Shown here: positions 1-11,275 of the stretch, piece by piece
How positions within the stretch are numbered: the stretch's first letter is position 1
How the letters are laid out: the number at the start of each line of letters is the position of its first letter
From: Viridothelium virens
Lineage: Eukaryota; Ascomycota; Dothideomycetes; Trypetheliales; Trypetheliaceae
Direction: 5' to 3'
DNA length: 64,000 nucleotides
Assembly (NCBI GenBank): GCA_010094025.1
Contig: ML991859.1
Coordinates: 33,642-97,641 of the forward strand
Program-made: the position numbers and the translations under genes
The notes under the pieces: model-generated
Database searches by the model: none
Seen by the model: the letters and a program-made list of their open reading frames with translations, nothing else
Told to the model about the DNA's origin: nothing

Positions 1-765
1 CGGCCGAGCTTTGGGAGAGATTAGCACGTGGAGAAGCGGAAGGGTAGAGTTGCCCAGAGGAGGCTCACAAGACGTACGACCATGATTCTAGATTATGTCG
101 GAAGAAAGAGCAGAGCTGAAATCGAACGCAGCTTTGTCTTGCAGAGGGGGTAGGTGGTTCCTCGGTTTGTTTAGGATCTGAACTTTTAGGTGACGATGCT
201 GCCGCGGAGCACAAGAGTTGAATCTATCGGTTTCCCCGCGGATTAGCCGATGTTGGGACATGCCCGACACAATGGACACACTAAGTACCTTATGTAAACA
301 CCCCAAGCACCCTAAGCGTGACCAGATATGTACGAGTACTGGTGGTACCTCTTGGTGTCTTACTAAATTAGTTATCTGCAGGGAGGTAAGTTCACTACGA
401 CTACGGCAGGGTCCAAGCTCCACCAAGCTTCCGTAATAATTGCTGAGCTGAAGCAGACTGACTGCTCGAATTAGTTGCCAATTCGGTTGGCTGCAGATTC
501 ATCTGACCTGCGATTTGGTTGGAGTCGTCGGCGCCCGTACCGCGCATATCCAGGCCCAGGCCCTGTTGCTCTGGTGGGGGTGCCTTGAGCTTACTGCCAA
601 CATTTGCCTTTTTTTTTTTTCTGTTCTTAATTCCTTCCTTCACCTTCCTCACTCACCCCACTTCCGACCTCAACTTCTGCCCTACAGAGCGGGAGAAGAG
701 CTCGATCTCGGACTCGCATCAGCACCTCATCGTTACTGTTCAAGTACCATTGATTCCTCTTGACC
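1..765. other. Upstream region of pyruvate kinase, no gene seen
   Basis: No convincing coding frame. The open frames here are short and lack recognisable domains. A T-run at about 609-620 followed by a pyrimidine-rich stretch (about 600-680) just upstream of the pyruvate kinase start looks like the CT-rich promoter or leader seen at highly expressed fungal genes. The left end may contain the end of a neighbouring transcript, but nothing can be assigned. Confidence 0.4.
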
Positions 766-2697
766 ATGGCGAACGCCTTGGACCATCTCAACTCCGGTCG
801 CACTCGGATCGAATGGCTGTCGAATCTCAACACCGAATATGTTCCGGCCAAGAATTACCGTCGGACTTCAATCATCTGTACTATCGGTATGCTTTGAGAG
901 TCTGTTCCAACAATTCTAGCTGATTCGCACTAGGTCCGAAGACCAATTCGGCCGAGAAGATAAATATGTTAAGGAAAGCTGGTCTCAATGTAGTTCGCAT
1001 GAACTTCTCGCATGGCAGTTATGATGTAAGACCTCACCCACCCCCCGGAAAGCAGTCCGGAAAACTGATTTGGACAGTACCATCAATCCGTCATTGACAA
1101 TGCCAGGGAGGCAGAGCGCTCCCTGCCGGGACGGCCACTGGCGATTGCGTTGGATACGGTAAGGGCTGCACTTGCAGTATACGGCATTGATTGTTCTAAG
1201 AAGGTATAGAAAGGCCCGGAGATACGTACGGGTAATACGACCGGCGATGCTGATATCCCTATCTCTGCTGGCTCTGAGATCAACATCACAACGGATGACA
1301 AATATGCCACAGCCAGCGATGATAAGAACATGTAAGGCGTTCCAATTCCACAAACTTGCGGGATAGCGACCTTGGAGAAAGATCTGACTGAAATCCTAAT
1401 TCTAGGTACGTCGACTACAAGAATATCACCAGGATGATCGAGCCGGGTCGGACCATCTTTGTGGACGATGGCGTCCTTGCGTTCGAGGTCCTTGAAATCA
1501 CCGATGACAAGAATCTCAAATGCCGCTGTGTTAATAATGGCAAGATCTCTTCCAAGAAGGGTGTCAATCTTCCTAAGACCGATGTCGACCTTCCAGCCAT
1601 CTCCGAGAAGGATAAGAACGACTTGCTTTTTGGTGTGAAGAATAGAGTAGACATGGTATTCGCCTCTTTCATCCGTCGCGGCGAAGACATCAAGGCGATC
1701 AGGAAGGTTCTGGGTGAAGAAGGCAAGGATATCCAGATTATCGCCAAAATTGAAAATCAACAAGGTGTCAACAACTTTGACGAAATTCTCAAGGAAACGG
1801 ACGGTGTCATGGTTGCACGTGGCGACCTGGGTATTGAAATACCACCTGCGCAAGTTTTTGTTGCCCAGAAAATGATGATCACGAAATGCAACATTGCGGG
1901 CAAGCCGGTCATTTGCGCCACTCAGATGTTGGAAAGCATGACGTACAATCCTCGTCCTACCCGTGCTGAGGTTAGTGATGTTGGCAACGCGGTGCTTGAT
2001 GGAGCAGACTGTGTCATGTTGTCTGGCGAGACGGCCAAGGGCAACTACCCCAAGGAGGCCGTCACAATGATGCACGATACGTGCCTGCTGGCCGAGGTTG
2101 CCATTCCATACGTCAATGCGTTCGATGAGTTGAGGAAGATTCAGCCAACCCCTGCTCCGACGACTGAGACTTGTGCGATGGCTGCTGTGAGCGCAAGTCT
2201 GGAACAGAATGCTGGCGCTATCCTTGTGCTCACCACTAGGTACATCTGGTCGCACGCTTGAGCTAAGAGTAAGAAACACTAACGAGTCTGCAGCGGCACC
2301 ACCGCGCGCCTCATCTCGAAGTATCGCCCAGTCTGTCCTATCATCATGGTCAGCCGGAATGCCCGTGCATCTCGTGTAAGTTCCAAATCTCGTCTTTGCA
2401 TTTTGATTGCCGAAGAAATACGTGGCTGACTTTTTTTCCTCGCAGTATTCTCACCTTTATCGAGGCGTGTACCCTTTCTATTTTAACGAGTCCAAACCCG
2501 ACTTCAACACCACGCCCTGGCAAGAAGATGTCGATCGACGCCTGAAATGGGGCATCGTCAATGCCATCAAGCTTGGCGTCTTGAACAAGGGCGATACCGT
2601 CATCTGTGTCCAGGGCTGGCGTGGTGGTATGGGACATACGAACACACTGCGCATTGTGCCTGCGGAGGAGAATCTGGGCTTGGATCCGTCCGCCTGA
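766..2697 (+). CDS. Pyruvate kinase, seven exons
   Basis: Catalyses the last step of glycolysis in the cytosol, phosphoenolpyruvate plus ADP to pyruvate plus ATP. Exons read 766-886, 934-1025, 1078-1158, 1210-1331, 1406-2239, 2294-2375 and 2446-2697, giving 527 residues, the normal fungal length. Visible landmarks are the N-terminal [13 protein letters not shown], the substrate-loop motif MNFSHG, the signature [10 protein letters not shown] with the catalytic lysine near residue 253, [21 protein letters not shown] and SGETAKG. The C-terminal regulatory domain is complete and ends in the usual NTLRIV region. The start at 766 follows a pyrimidine-rich leader, and the next residues match the fungal N-terminus ([15 protein letters not shown]). 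All introns have GT donors and AG acceptors. Identification is secure; exon edges are by eye. Confidence 0.96.
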
Positions 2698-3300
2698 GGG
2701 ATAGTGAAGAGTCGAGCTACTATGGAGGTCATTGGGGAGAAAGGACTCAGAGGTCCTTGCGATGGGAATAATAGTAGCAGTTGCTCGAGGGATAACTCAG
2801 TCGAGTGCAAGGCATCACGGAAGGGATGAGACAGCGTTGTTGATGATTAAACATTGCGATACAAACTGCAGGGCGTGCTACGGTTGATTTCCATTTTCTT
2901 ATCATGATGGAATGGATAGACGGTAGGTCCACGGTGTAACCTGTTTCAACTAGCTAGCTTCCACTAACGAAGATTTCCATGATATGGCAAAATTTCGTAG
3001 TAAATCGTCTCCCCTTAGATTTCTCCCGGTAAAGTATTTAAGATGCCAGGGAACACTAAGCAAATATGCTGTACCCTACTCTGTGTCCGAAAGCTTCAGC
3101 TTGCCTTCTTCAACAAGCAGAGTTCCGTCCCCAGGACAATTGAGATAGTCGCGGCTCGGATCCTCGAGGCATCGTTGACAATGCGAAGTATGCTCGCAGT
3201 ACCGGCATCGGATGCAACGTTCTATCAGACGGCTCAGGAGCTCGAGAGAGGGCCAGAAAAGAGAGAGCCACGCAAAGAGTAGACTTCGAGATGCAAACGA
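2698..3300. other. Intergenic, nothing recognised
   Basis: Convergent spacer between pyruvate kinase and the small membrane protein. It should contain both 3' ends. One 79-codon frame (3043-3282) has no recognisable feature. Confidence 0.4.
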
Positions 3301-3756
3301 TCAGCATAGGGCTAGAAGAGTCCTGGGTGCAAAAGGGAGTTCGAGAGCCGAGGGGCAGTATATGAAGTGGGAAAAGGAATCTTACGCTTGAAGTGCAGAA
3401 ACCGCGATACCCGCGACTTTCCATGCAAACAAAGCTGTATTGACTGGCGAGTCATGAAAATGGACACAGAGAAGCAAGGCCATGAGGCCATATGCAGAAG
3501 CAAATAGCAGATCTATGGTTGCAGTACAGCCTTGCATGAAGTCCGCCTTCGCATCGACAGAATCCCTTGCACACGTCTTGCAGGTGTAGAAGGGCAACAG
3601 GATGGAAAGGAGAGAGTAGCTGAGAGAGCAACACACGAGAAAGATAGCGGCGTGACTAAGTGATAGGCCGTAGTAGAGGTCAAAATAAAGGAAAATGGCA
3701 ATGGCAAAGGTGAGAGTTCGCACCAAGCGTTGCGCGAAGGATTCGGGAGGAAACAT
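3301..3756 (-). CDS. Small four-span membrane protein, MARVEL-like
   Basis: Two exons, 3386-3756 and 3301-3322, joined by a 62-bp intron, give 130 residues. Four hydrophobic segments can be seen: about residues 12-32, 36-56, 80-100 and 110-128. A short cysteine-containing loop (YTCKTCARD) lies between spans two and three and a histidine-bearing loop between three and four. The layout resembles small fungal MARVEL or membrane-associating-domain proteins, but no diagnostic motif allows a firm family call. The last exon supplies only a few residues (TLLALC) that complete the fourth span. That, together with a GTAAG donor directly after the open frame, is the reason for the intron. Function unknown; it likely sits in the endomembrane or plasma membrane. 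Confidence 0.55.
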
Positions 3757-5106
3757 CTTCAGAGGTTGATGGTGAACCAGCTAGAGCAGCCAGAGAAGCA
3801 GAGAGTCAAGGAATATATGTACTGTAATAGAGTGTGCCAGATATATTCGCTACGACGGTGATAATCACGGCGAGTACGAGTCAGCCAAGGCGTGCGAGTG
3901 GTCATTGCTGTAGAGATCCATCACTGCAGACGCAAGATCTATTATTGGAATGACCTGACGACAAGTGCGCCTTGCAAATCCTCAATTTTGACGCCCGATG
4001 CTCTATATGATTCAAATAGAGCTGCTTTGTTTCATCACTTTCCAAGCTAAGGCTGTCGTTCGCCCACGTTTACATTGCTTTTTAGCAGTAGCGGTAACAG
4101 AGTAGTCGTAATTCGGGTACAGAGCCACCCGGAGATTCGGTTAGTGCACTCCGAAAATTGAGAGTCAAGGAAAAGATGTGTTGAAGGATGATGAGCTTCT
4201 TCATCGATTGGGCCTATCTGCTGCGGACATTGGACGACATCAATCGCAAGAGTGTCCATGGATAACATCCTTATAAAGCCAATACATATCCGTGCGTAGA
4301 TAAACGCAGAAACCCAGTACGGTAGGCACAGTCACACACGGGTCATCATCTCACGGTAATCTTCTAACTTCGAGCCAAGCGGCAGAGTGAGGGAAAGCAT
4401 ATATCGCAATGCAAAAGCAACCATGTTGTTAAGATCGGATGCTTTTGTTTCTATGCCTAGCACTGCCATGAGCAATTCGCTAGCGCAAAGGAGCAGCAAC
4501 ACAGAAGGTCAAGGCAAGAGAGAAGTTGTAGGCTCAAAAAATTGATAGCATGCCGCTAGACCAAGTTCCTTCCTGTTCTACAGGTGACTTTAGAACGGAT
4601 TAAGCAAATGAACTAAGCTGTAGTTTTCTTGTATCTGCAACAACTCGTTGTTGCGACCACTAAACACCGTGAATTGATACACTACTTTGATTTTTGGAAC
4701 AGGAACCGGCTTATTGTATTTCCGAGGGTGTCGAAGGAAGAAGTACAGTTGATCGTCCAAATGGTAAAACTTGAGCTCCTGGTGGCGTTTGGTAAAACTG
4801 AGGAACTTGGCTAGATGGATCTAGGCTATTCGGTTCTCCAGAGCTTTGCCCAGACTGTGTTTGACGTGGAGATCAAACTTTCTGTCGCAAATAGCTGGCG
4901 AAACATCAAAGTATTTAAGCTCGATAACGAACGCAAGGGCCAGAGGGGTGATGGTGATGATTATGATGAAGATAAGTTCGGGATACGGAGTACTTTCTGC
5001 CATACAGTACCATTCTTACATAAGCGACGGAATGCCGAATCCGGGACAATTTCTCAAAGCCTGAGCATGACAATCTTCGCACGACAGGCGTTGCCTCTAC
5101 TCCTCG
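3757..5106. other. Intergenic, nothing recognised
   Basis: About 1.35 kb between the divergent membrane-protein gene and COX10. Short frames at 4047-4268, 4629-4814 and 4815-5252 carry no recognisable domain; the last overlaps the COX10 start in another frame. It probably holds both promoters. A TACGGAGTAC motif occurs at 4984-4993. Confidence 0.4.
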
Positions 5107-6714
5107 ATGATATTAGGTCCACGTCTGCGCAGGCCTGCAACTCGGGAATTCGGTGGCATATGCGCACAATGCCTCCGAAAGCTGTCCGACGTATCGCTGC
5201 AGCCCAGGCGATCCTTTTCGAATACCCCTTCCACCAAAAACACTCTCGCTAGCTTACGACCGAGGAAAGCTATCTTTTGGAGAGAATATTTCTCTGCTAA
5301 CGGATTGTTGCGAGAACTGATCTCTGATTCGAAGGGCAGAGGCTATACGTATTCATTTGCATCCAAGCGTACAGACGACGCGCGAACGTCTCCAAAAGTG
5401 AGGACTGCATCCACCGCAGGCTTACCTCAAGATAGAAATCTCCAGTCTCCCGCAGGCTACGAGCCATCCCCACCAGGACCAGCGGAATATCCACATCGCC
5501 GAAGAAAAAGATTAAAGCAGAGACAACAAGAAGCCTCCGTCGACCAAGACCTCCCACCAGATGCCTCTTCTCGTCTCTCTACTCTATCCTCGAACCTTCC
5601 CATCCGCTCCCTTCGCCGCCGTCTCGCCGCCTATCTCTCCCTCTCCAAGCCACGCCTCTCCTTCCTCATCGTGCTCACTACTACCGCCTCCTATGCAATC
5701 TATCCCATGCCCTCGATTCTCCTCTCCTCCGCAACCTCAGTCCCTTCTCTCTCGCCCCTCATCTTATTATTCCTCACCTCTGGCACTGCTCTTGCCTGCA
5801 GCAGCGCCAATGCCCTCAACATGCTCTATGAACCCGACAGCGACGCTAAAATGAGCCGGACCCGGAATCGGCCATTGGTGCGGGGGCTGGTCTCACGACG
5901 TGGTGCACTCGTCTTTGCCATCCTTGCGGGAACGTTGGGATGCGGTGGCCTCTACTATGGCGTCAACCCAACTGTCGCGGCCCTGGGTTTTACGAATATC
6001 GTGCTCTACGCTGGCGTCTATACCCCCCTAAAGAGGCTGAGCGTGCTGAATACATGGGCTGGCGCGCTCGTAGGCGCGATACCGCCACTGATGGGTTGGA
6101 CCGCAGCAGCTGGGCAGTGTGCTTCTAGCTATCGGTCGGTGGATGGCAGCATTGCTGACCCGGGCTGGCAGGAGCTTCTGTTCCCGCAGGATGGGAGCAG
6201 CATTGGTGGCTGGCTGTTAGCCGCGTTGCTGTTTGCATGGCAATTCCCACATTTCAATGCGCTCTCGCACACAATCAAGGATGAGTATAAGGCGGCGGGG
6301 CTGCGTATGCTGGCCTGGGTATCTCCGAGAGCGAATGCGAGAATCGCTTTTAGATACTCCTTGTTCATGTTTCCCCTCTGCTTCGGGCTAAGCTATTACG
6401 AAATTACGGATTGGGGCTTCATCGCGACCAGCGGAGTCGTGAATACCTGGATGCTAGTCGAGGCGTGGAGGTTTTGGAGGCGAACAGGTGGACAAGGAAG
6501 TGCCAGGGGCTTGTTTTGGGCAAGCGTATGGCATCTTCCTATCATTCTGGTACTCGCCATGGCGCAGAAGAAAGGCTTGTGGGACAGGATCTGGCGTGGA
6601 ATGCTGGGCGATCAAGGAGAGGATCACATTGAAGAAGAAGACGATGGAAGCAGCAAGGACGCGTGGGCGATCGAAGACGGGACGCAATCGGCTGAGATGG
6701 TGAACACAATATAA
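5107..6714 (+). CDS. COX10: Protoheme IX farnesyltransferase, mitochondrial (heme O synthase)
   Basis: A UbiA-family prenyltransferase of the mitochondrial inner membrane that converts protoheme IX plus farnesyl diphosphate to heme O for cytochrome c oxidase. A single exon of 535 codons. The first 170 residues are a long basic, low-hydrophobicity leader consistent with mitochondrial targeting. The membrane domain then begins at about LAAYLSLSKPRLSFLIVLT. The first aspartate-rich prenyl-diphosphate site is visible as NxxxD-type sequence ending DSDAKMSRTRNRPL (first Asp at about residue 244). It is followed by YTPLKRLSVLNTW and the second site HFNALSHTIKDEYKAAGLRML. Multiple hydrophobic spans follow. 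The C-terminus is acidic and hydrophilic. The ATG at 5107 is the first in frame; a downstream ATG would shorten only the leader. Confidence 0.95.
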   Translation: MILGPRLRRPATREFGGICAQCLRKLSDVSLQPRRSFSNTPSTKNTLASLRPRKAIFWREYFSANGLLRELISDSKGRGYTYSFASKRTDDARTSPKVRTASTAGLPQDRNLQSPAGYEPSPPGPAEYPHRRRKRLKQRQQEASVDQDLPPDASSRLSTLSSNLPIRSLRRRLAAYLSLSKPRLSFLIVLTTTASYAIYPMPSILLSSATSVPSLSPLILLFLTSGTALACSSANALNMLYEPDSDAKMSRTRNRPLVRGLVSRRGALVFAILAGTLGCGGLYYGVNPTVAALGFTNIVLYAGVYTPLKRLSVLNTWAGALVGAIPPLMGWTAAAGQCASSYRSVDGSIADPGWQELLFPQDGSSIGGWLLAALLFAWQFPHFNALSHTIKDEYKAAGLRMLAWVSPRANARIAFRYSLFMFPLCFGLSYYEITDWGFIATSGVVNTWMLVEAWRFWRRTGGQGSARGLFWASVWHLPIILVLAMAQKKGLWDRIWRGMLGDQGEDHIEEEDDGSSKDAWAIEDGTQSAEMVNTI

Positions 6715-6978
6715 TGGTGAATGTATTATACAGCGCCTGGCTAGGATCAACAGCAAGCCAGGTAGTCTAAATTCTTTCCTTTGCGATGCCATTGCCCAGT
6801 CACGCCCAGGAGTCCCTGATGCAATGCAAGTGTGAGGAAGGTGTACTAAGGTGTTCGTAGTAATTCAATGGCGCGGGAAAGGGTGCCGGAAGATGAATGT
6901 TATACACAATGCCACCCAAAATAGAGCTTAGAAAGACTGCCAGATCAAGCAGTTAAGCATCTGAATGCTATTACCTCT

Positions 6979-9900
6979 TCATTCTTCCCCCTCATTATCA
7001 GACTGATAATCGAACTCGCGAGGCACCTCTGCTTCCTCACCGTCATCGTCTTCGTCCACGGCGGTCAGAACTCCGGCGCCAGCAATGGCGCCCCCTGTTC
7101 CCGTTGCAGAAGTACTAATGGCTTCACCACTCTGCTGTGTGACGCCTGTTGCAGGAGCTGCGGGTGTGGATGCCTTCTTTGATCTCATCTCAAGTAAGCT
7201 TTTTGCTTCCGAGGGCTTGCTATCTGTGAGGAGAATCACGCCGCCGGTCGGCTAATCGAAAGTTAGGCCCATTCAATAAATTGCAATGAGGTTAGAACAT
7301 ACCTTCTTCACAGGTCTATATCGCTCCTCGGGAAAGCTAATATATTTGAGCTGTGCTGGAAGAACTCTAGACATGTTTTCAAGCTCATATCCGACTTTCT
7401 CTTTTTCAGCTTTCTTCTTTGATGTACCCTCGGGATTTGGAGTGCCTTCCTTGTCACCGCCTTCAGTCTTCGAATCCGCAATAGCTTCTTCGCCCTTATC
7501 TTCTTTCGTTGGCCTCTGAGTGTCTTCGTCCACATCCATTTTGTCGTCATCGGTAGGTTTGGGAGTCGTAGGCGTATGATCGATATCCATGCTTCCTTTC
7601 CGCGCCTGCCTCTCTTTTGCTTGCTTTCTCCTCTTGGCTTGAGCAGTCGTTGAGAGCACAGCTGTTTTCACCTTCTCAGGCTCCTCTGATGTTTTGACCT
7701 CCTGCTCAGGTGGGTAACCGAACACACTTGGCCGAGTCGCGCTGTAAAATTTGAAACTGGGAACTTCAAGATCTTGGTCGACGCCAATAATAGCAGTAGG
7801 AGTCATAGCACCAGAGAGGAAAAGGGTAAAGGGAAACCAGTACCAATATTGCGTGAAGATGAGCGCACTCACAATACCGTTCATGTTGAGGTTTCCTGTT
7901 TGCGTCTGAAGCGAGATTGTACAATTCCTACCGCCAGCATCAAGAATGCCGAGACTCACTGAAGCTCCCCATTTAGTCATCGCCTCCTCATGCCTGTCGC
8001 TGACCACCTTTTGGAGGGTCTTCCTAATTGTCCCGGCCTTTGGGTTCTGAGCTTCGTTTTGTTGAACCATGATCAAGGCACTGGCCAGAAATGCGCCCTG
8101 TCTGACGAAGTCCTGGGAGTCTTTCGTCATAGGCTCAAGGATATCAATGGCTTCCTCCAGGCCAGTACCAGCGGCAGCCAGGCCAAGACACATTGCTGCA
8201 CCGTAGCGTACATGTGGATTGTATGATTCAGAGAGAAGCTCGACAATACGAGGTACAGCAGAAGGCTTCCTGAAGAGGATGAAGCCTAGACTCATCACTG
8301 CCATTCTTCGAACATCATCACTGACGTCACTGACGGCAGCATGTAGAAGTTTGCGCACTGCTTTATTGCTTCCCGTTCCACAATAGGCGAGTGCAAGAGT
8401 GCACACACCAGAGTACCGTAGGGCAGGCTGAGCATCATCTAGTAAGCCTTGAATGAGTTTATCTGCGCTCTCTTGCCGGCCAAGCATTGTCACAGCGATA
8501 CCCAATGCACAACCTCGTACGATCTTCTCGTGAGCCGTGTCGCGCGCACTTGAAGGGAGAGGAGTTAGTATACAAGATGAAACGGGAAGGAGCGAGTCTG
8601 TAAAGGCTAGGGGAAGCTTACTATTGGAGTAAGTCAGTGACAGCCTTCTCGTTACCAGAACCAAGCATGACTAAACCCATGGCTAAACCAACAGCCTCAC
8701 CAGAGACTGCGCTATCAGTGTAGAGGGTTGACTTCAGATTGTCAAACAATTCTTCACTTCCAGTTGCCATTGCTGCCACGCCAAGTCCAAGGGCACCGCC
8801 GTGTTGGACGACCTCATCCGTTGCTCGGTTGAATTGATCCCGGAGATAGTCGAGAACATGTGTCCCGTGGTTAGAGTAAATCAGACCAAGGGCATAGAGC
8901 GCGCCACCTTGACTGTATGTTGAGCCAGCAACCGTGCTGTCCTTTGGAAGATATGGTTCCAAAAGCTTTTGCCCTTGACCAATATTCCCTTTGTGTAGGA
9001 CGCCCAAAGCTGCCGTCGCTGTGAATTTGGACCAGTTGACAGCTTTCCCTAGCCACTCCAGATTGTCACGGAAGAAGCTATCATTAGTTGTCCCGGCATT
9101 ACTGAAAGCCTGTGCCACAGTAGTTGCGACATGGAAGATGGAGTTCCGCGCCTCGAGGCTATCCCTGACCTTATTCAAGATGTTCCGATCGGCTTTATTG
9201 TTTCGGTAGAGAAACTCGAGGTTGAGCTCGATGCTTTTCGTGCCTCGGAGGATATGACGAACAGAGTCATAGACTTTGCGCTCGTCATCTGAAATCGAGC
9301 GCTGTTTCGTTCGAGAAATAGGTAGGGATGTTGTACTATCTTGCCGATTCTCCACTTCAGATAATAGTCGATCCGATTCTGTTGGCTCTGGCCTATCGTG
9401 GTGTGCACTGCCGTTCATTTGCGGCTTCTCTTCTTTCTTTTCCTCAGCTTCAGGAAGCTCATCCATGACTTTTGAAAGAAACTCCTGTGTGCCGTTATCA
9501 TAAAGGTCAAATGAAAGCTGGTACGCTATAGCTCGTGCGTTGGCATTGCCCTGCTCCACCAGTTGTCTCAGCATATTCGATGCCATTGAGTATTCATTTA
9601 GGTAGACGACACATTTCGCGATTGCAAAGTAGTCCGGGTTCGGAATCTGATTTAGAAGATCAAGGATTAGCTGTAGGATTTCATTCCTCAAACCCCGCTC
9701 CTGCACTACGTTCATGCAGATATCCAGGAGGTAGTCCATCAGATCTTCACTCTTGTCGCGGATTGCTGCTGGTTTCTTGCCAGCGCCCTTTCCATCTTCG
9801 CTGGACCGGACGATGGCCTCTCGAAGTACGGCAAGATTTCGAGCCTCAACCGCAATACCGACAACTTGTCGATATGCTCCAGCCCTATAACAAGCTTCAA

Positions 9901-10687
9901 ACAACCGACTGATCACAGCCTGAAGAGCTTTTTGTGTGTTTCGATTGAGAGCCAAAGGGGAAGGGTGTGCTCCAGGTACTCCAGCATTGCCGCCTCCTGG
10001 CAAGCTAGGATCGAATGCACTGGAATCTTGACGCGAGAGGAGGGATTTGGATGGCAAACTGGATTGCGAAAAAGGTGTGGTTGGTGATGAGAGTCCGGCT
10101 GCGATATTCGTCTTTTCTCCATTTGTCCCAGACGGAAAAGAAGTTGTAAGCTGGTTTAGCTCCTGCGTGACTGACGAAGCTGGCTTTGGAGGATTGAAGA
10201 GACTTGAAAGAGCAATATAGGTATCGACACACTTGGCAACTATTGTGTCCTCGAATTCTCCAGGGTGATCCAGGTCAAATAACTTGCCGGCTCCTAGTGC
10301 AAAGACCATGGACTCGTTGTATTCACCCAGCTGGTAGTAAACCTTGGAGGCAACAAGGGCAGCAAGTTCTCGTTGTGGGAATGACTCATCTTCGTAGAGG
10401 GCTTCACTAAACAACGTATTCGGTTAGCATAAGCTCGTACGAAGCTGTGGTGGCAAGGGAGGACCGGGCGAGAAAACGGTCGTTTTATTGCACTGTTCAG
10501 CACTGTCCTTTCAAAGCCGGTGTACGCGACCTTGTACTGGCACTTACATTTGCGATATTGATGGCGCAACCTCGGTCCATAGGGTATCGATGTCCTCATT
10601 TAACCGTGCCAGCGCATAGGTCTGAACTTGGGGATCCGGTTCGGCGAGAAAGCCAACGAGGCCAGCAGCAGAAGTGAGCCCGACCAT
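6979..10687 (-). CDS. RPN2: 26S proteasome regulatory particle non-ATPase subunit 2
   Basis: The largest scaffold subunit of the 19S base, carrying a toroid of proteasome/cyclosome repeats. Exons (transcript order) 10687-10548, 10406-8622, 8548-7303 and 7251-6979 give 1147 residues. The start MVGLTSAAGLVGFLAEPDP is a good match to the family N-terminus and lies in its own short first exon. Alanine- and glycine-rich PC repeats are plain in the middle (QGGALYALGLIYSNHG, HGGALGLGVAAMATGS, VRYGAAMCLGLAAAGTG). The conserved NCTISLQTQTGNLNM segment and YWYWFP follow. After that comes a lysine/acidic low-complexity tail. The protein ends FDYQSDNEGEE, as in other fungal Rpn2. A serine-rich insert near residues 140-200 is normal in filamentous fungi. 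Each splice junction keeps frame. Confidence 0.95.
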
Positions 10688-11275
10688 GCCGGAGATGATA
10701 GGAGAGAATCTGATGAAGCCAGTACCAGATAATGCAACGACAAAGCTGAAAGGGTAGAGAGGGTAAGAGGTCTATCGCGTGATGCAGCCTCAGTCGCTAA
10801 GCTAGTGAGCGGAGCCGCGCGATGTGAATGATGAGCACAACAAACAGGGTACCTAGAATCCAAGTAGGATGACAGAACGAAGTTGAGGGAGATGATGGCG
10901 AAAGGAAAGTAGAAGGGTTGCAGGTAGGTTGGGTGAGCTTGGTAGCAGGAACATTTGATGATGGCTTACCTTATCCAGCGCCGATGCACGTCAACTCCGG
11001 AACACGACCGGATCACGTGCTTCTTCATCCCCGCCGATACTCTGTAGGTACCTTAGAGACGGTGAAGATGGAATCCTAATTACGGAGTATCGCGATCGCA
11101 ATTCAAAGCAAAAGGCAGTATGTGCGCATGCGACAGGATAGAAGCTTTTCAGGAGATATCTACAACTCTATTGTGTCTCTGAACTCTATTAATCTACCAT
11201 TTGGAATCGGAGGTATTTCAAACGTTCTGCGAGCACTTCGCAAACCGTTGGCAAGGGATTGGGAGCTTCTACTCA
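10688..11275. other. RPN2 upstream region
   Basis: 588 bases between RPN2 and the 3' end of the NAD+ synthetase gene, both on the minus strand. It contains a TACGGAGTAT motif at 11081-11090. No exact PACE box (GGTGGCAAA) was seen here. No coding frame is supported. Confidence 0.4.

Noticed and set aside
515-923. Open frames overlapping the pyruvate kinase leader and first exon
   Set aside because: They read pyruvate kinase exon 1 in the wrong frame and across its first intron; no domain is visible.
4815-5252. A 145-codon plus-strand frame next to COX10
   Set aside because: It overlaps the COX10 N-terminus in another frame and has no recognisable feature.
10448-10456. GGTGGCAAG, one base from the proteasome PACE box
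   Set aside because: It lies inside the first intron of RPN2 and is not an exact match.
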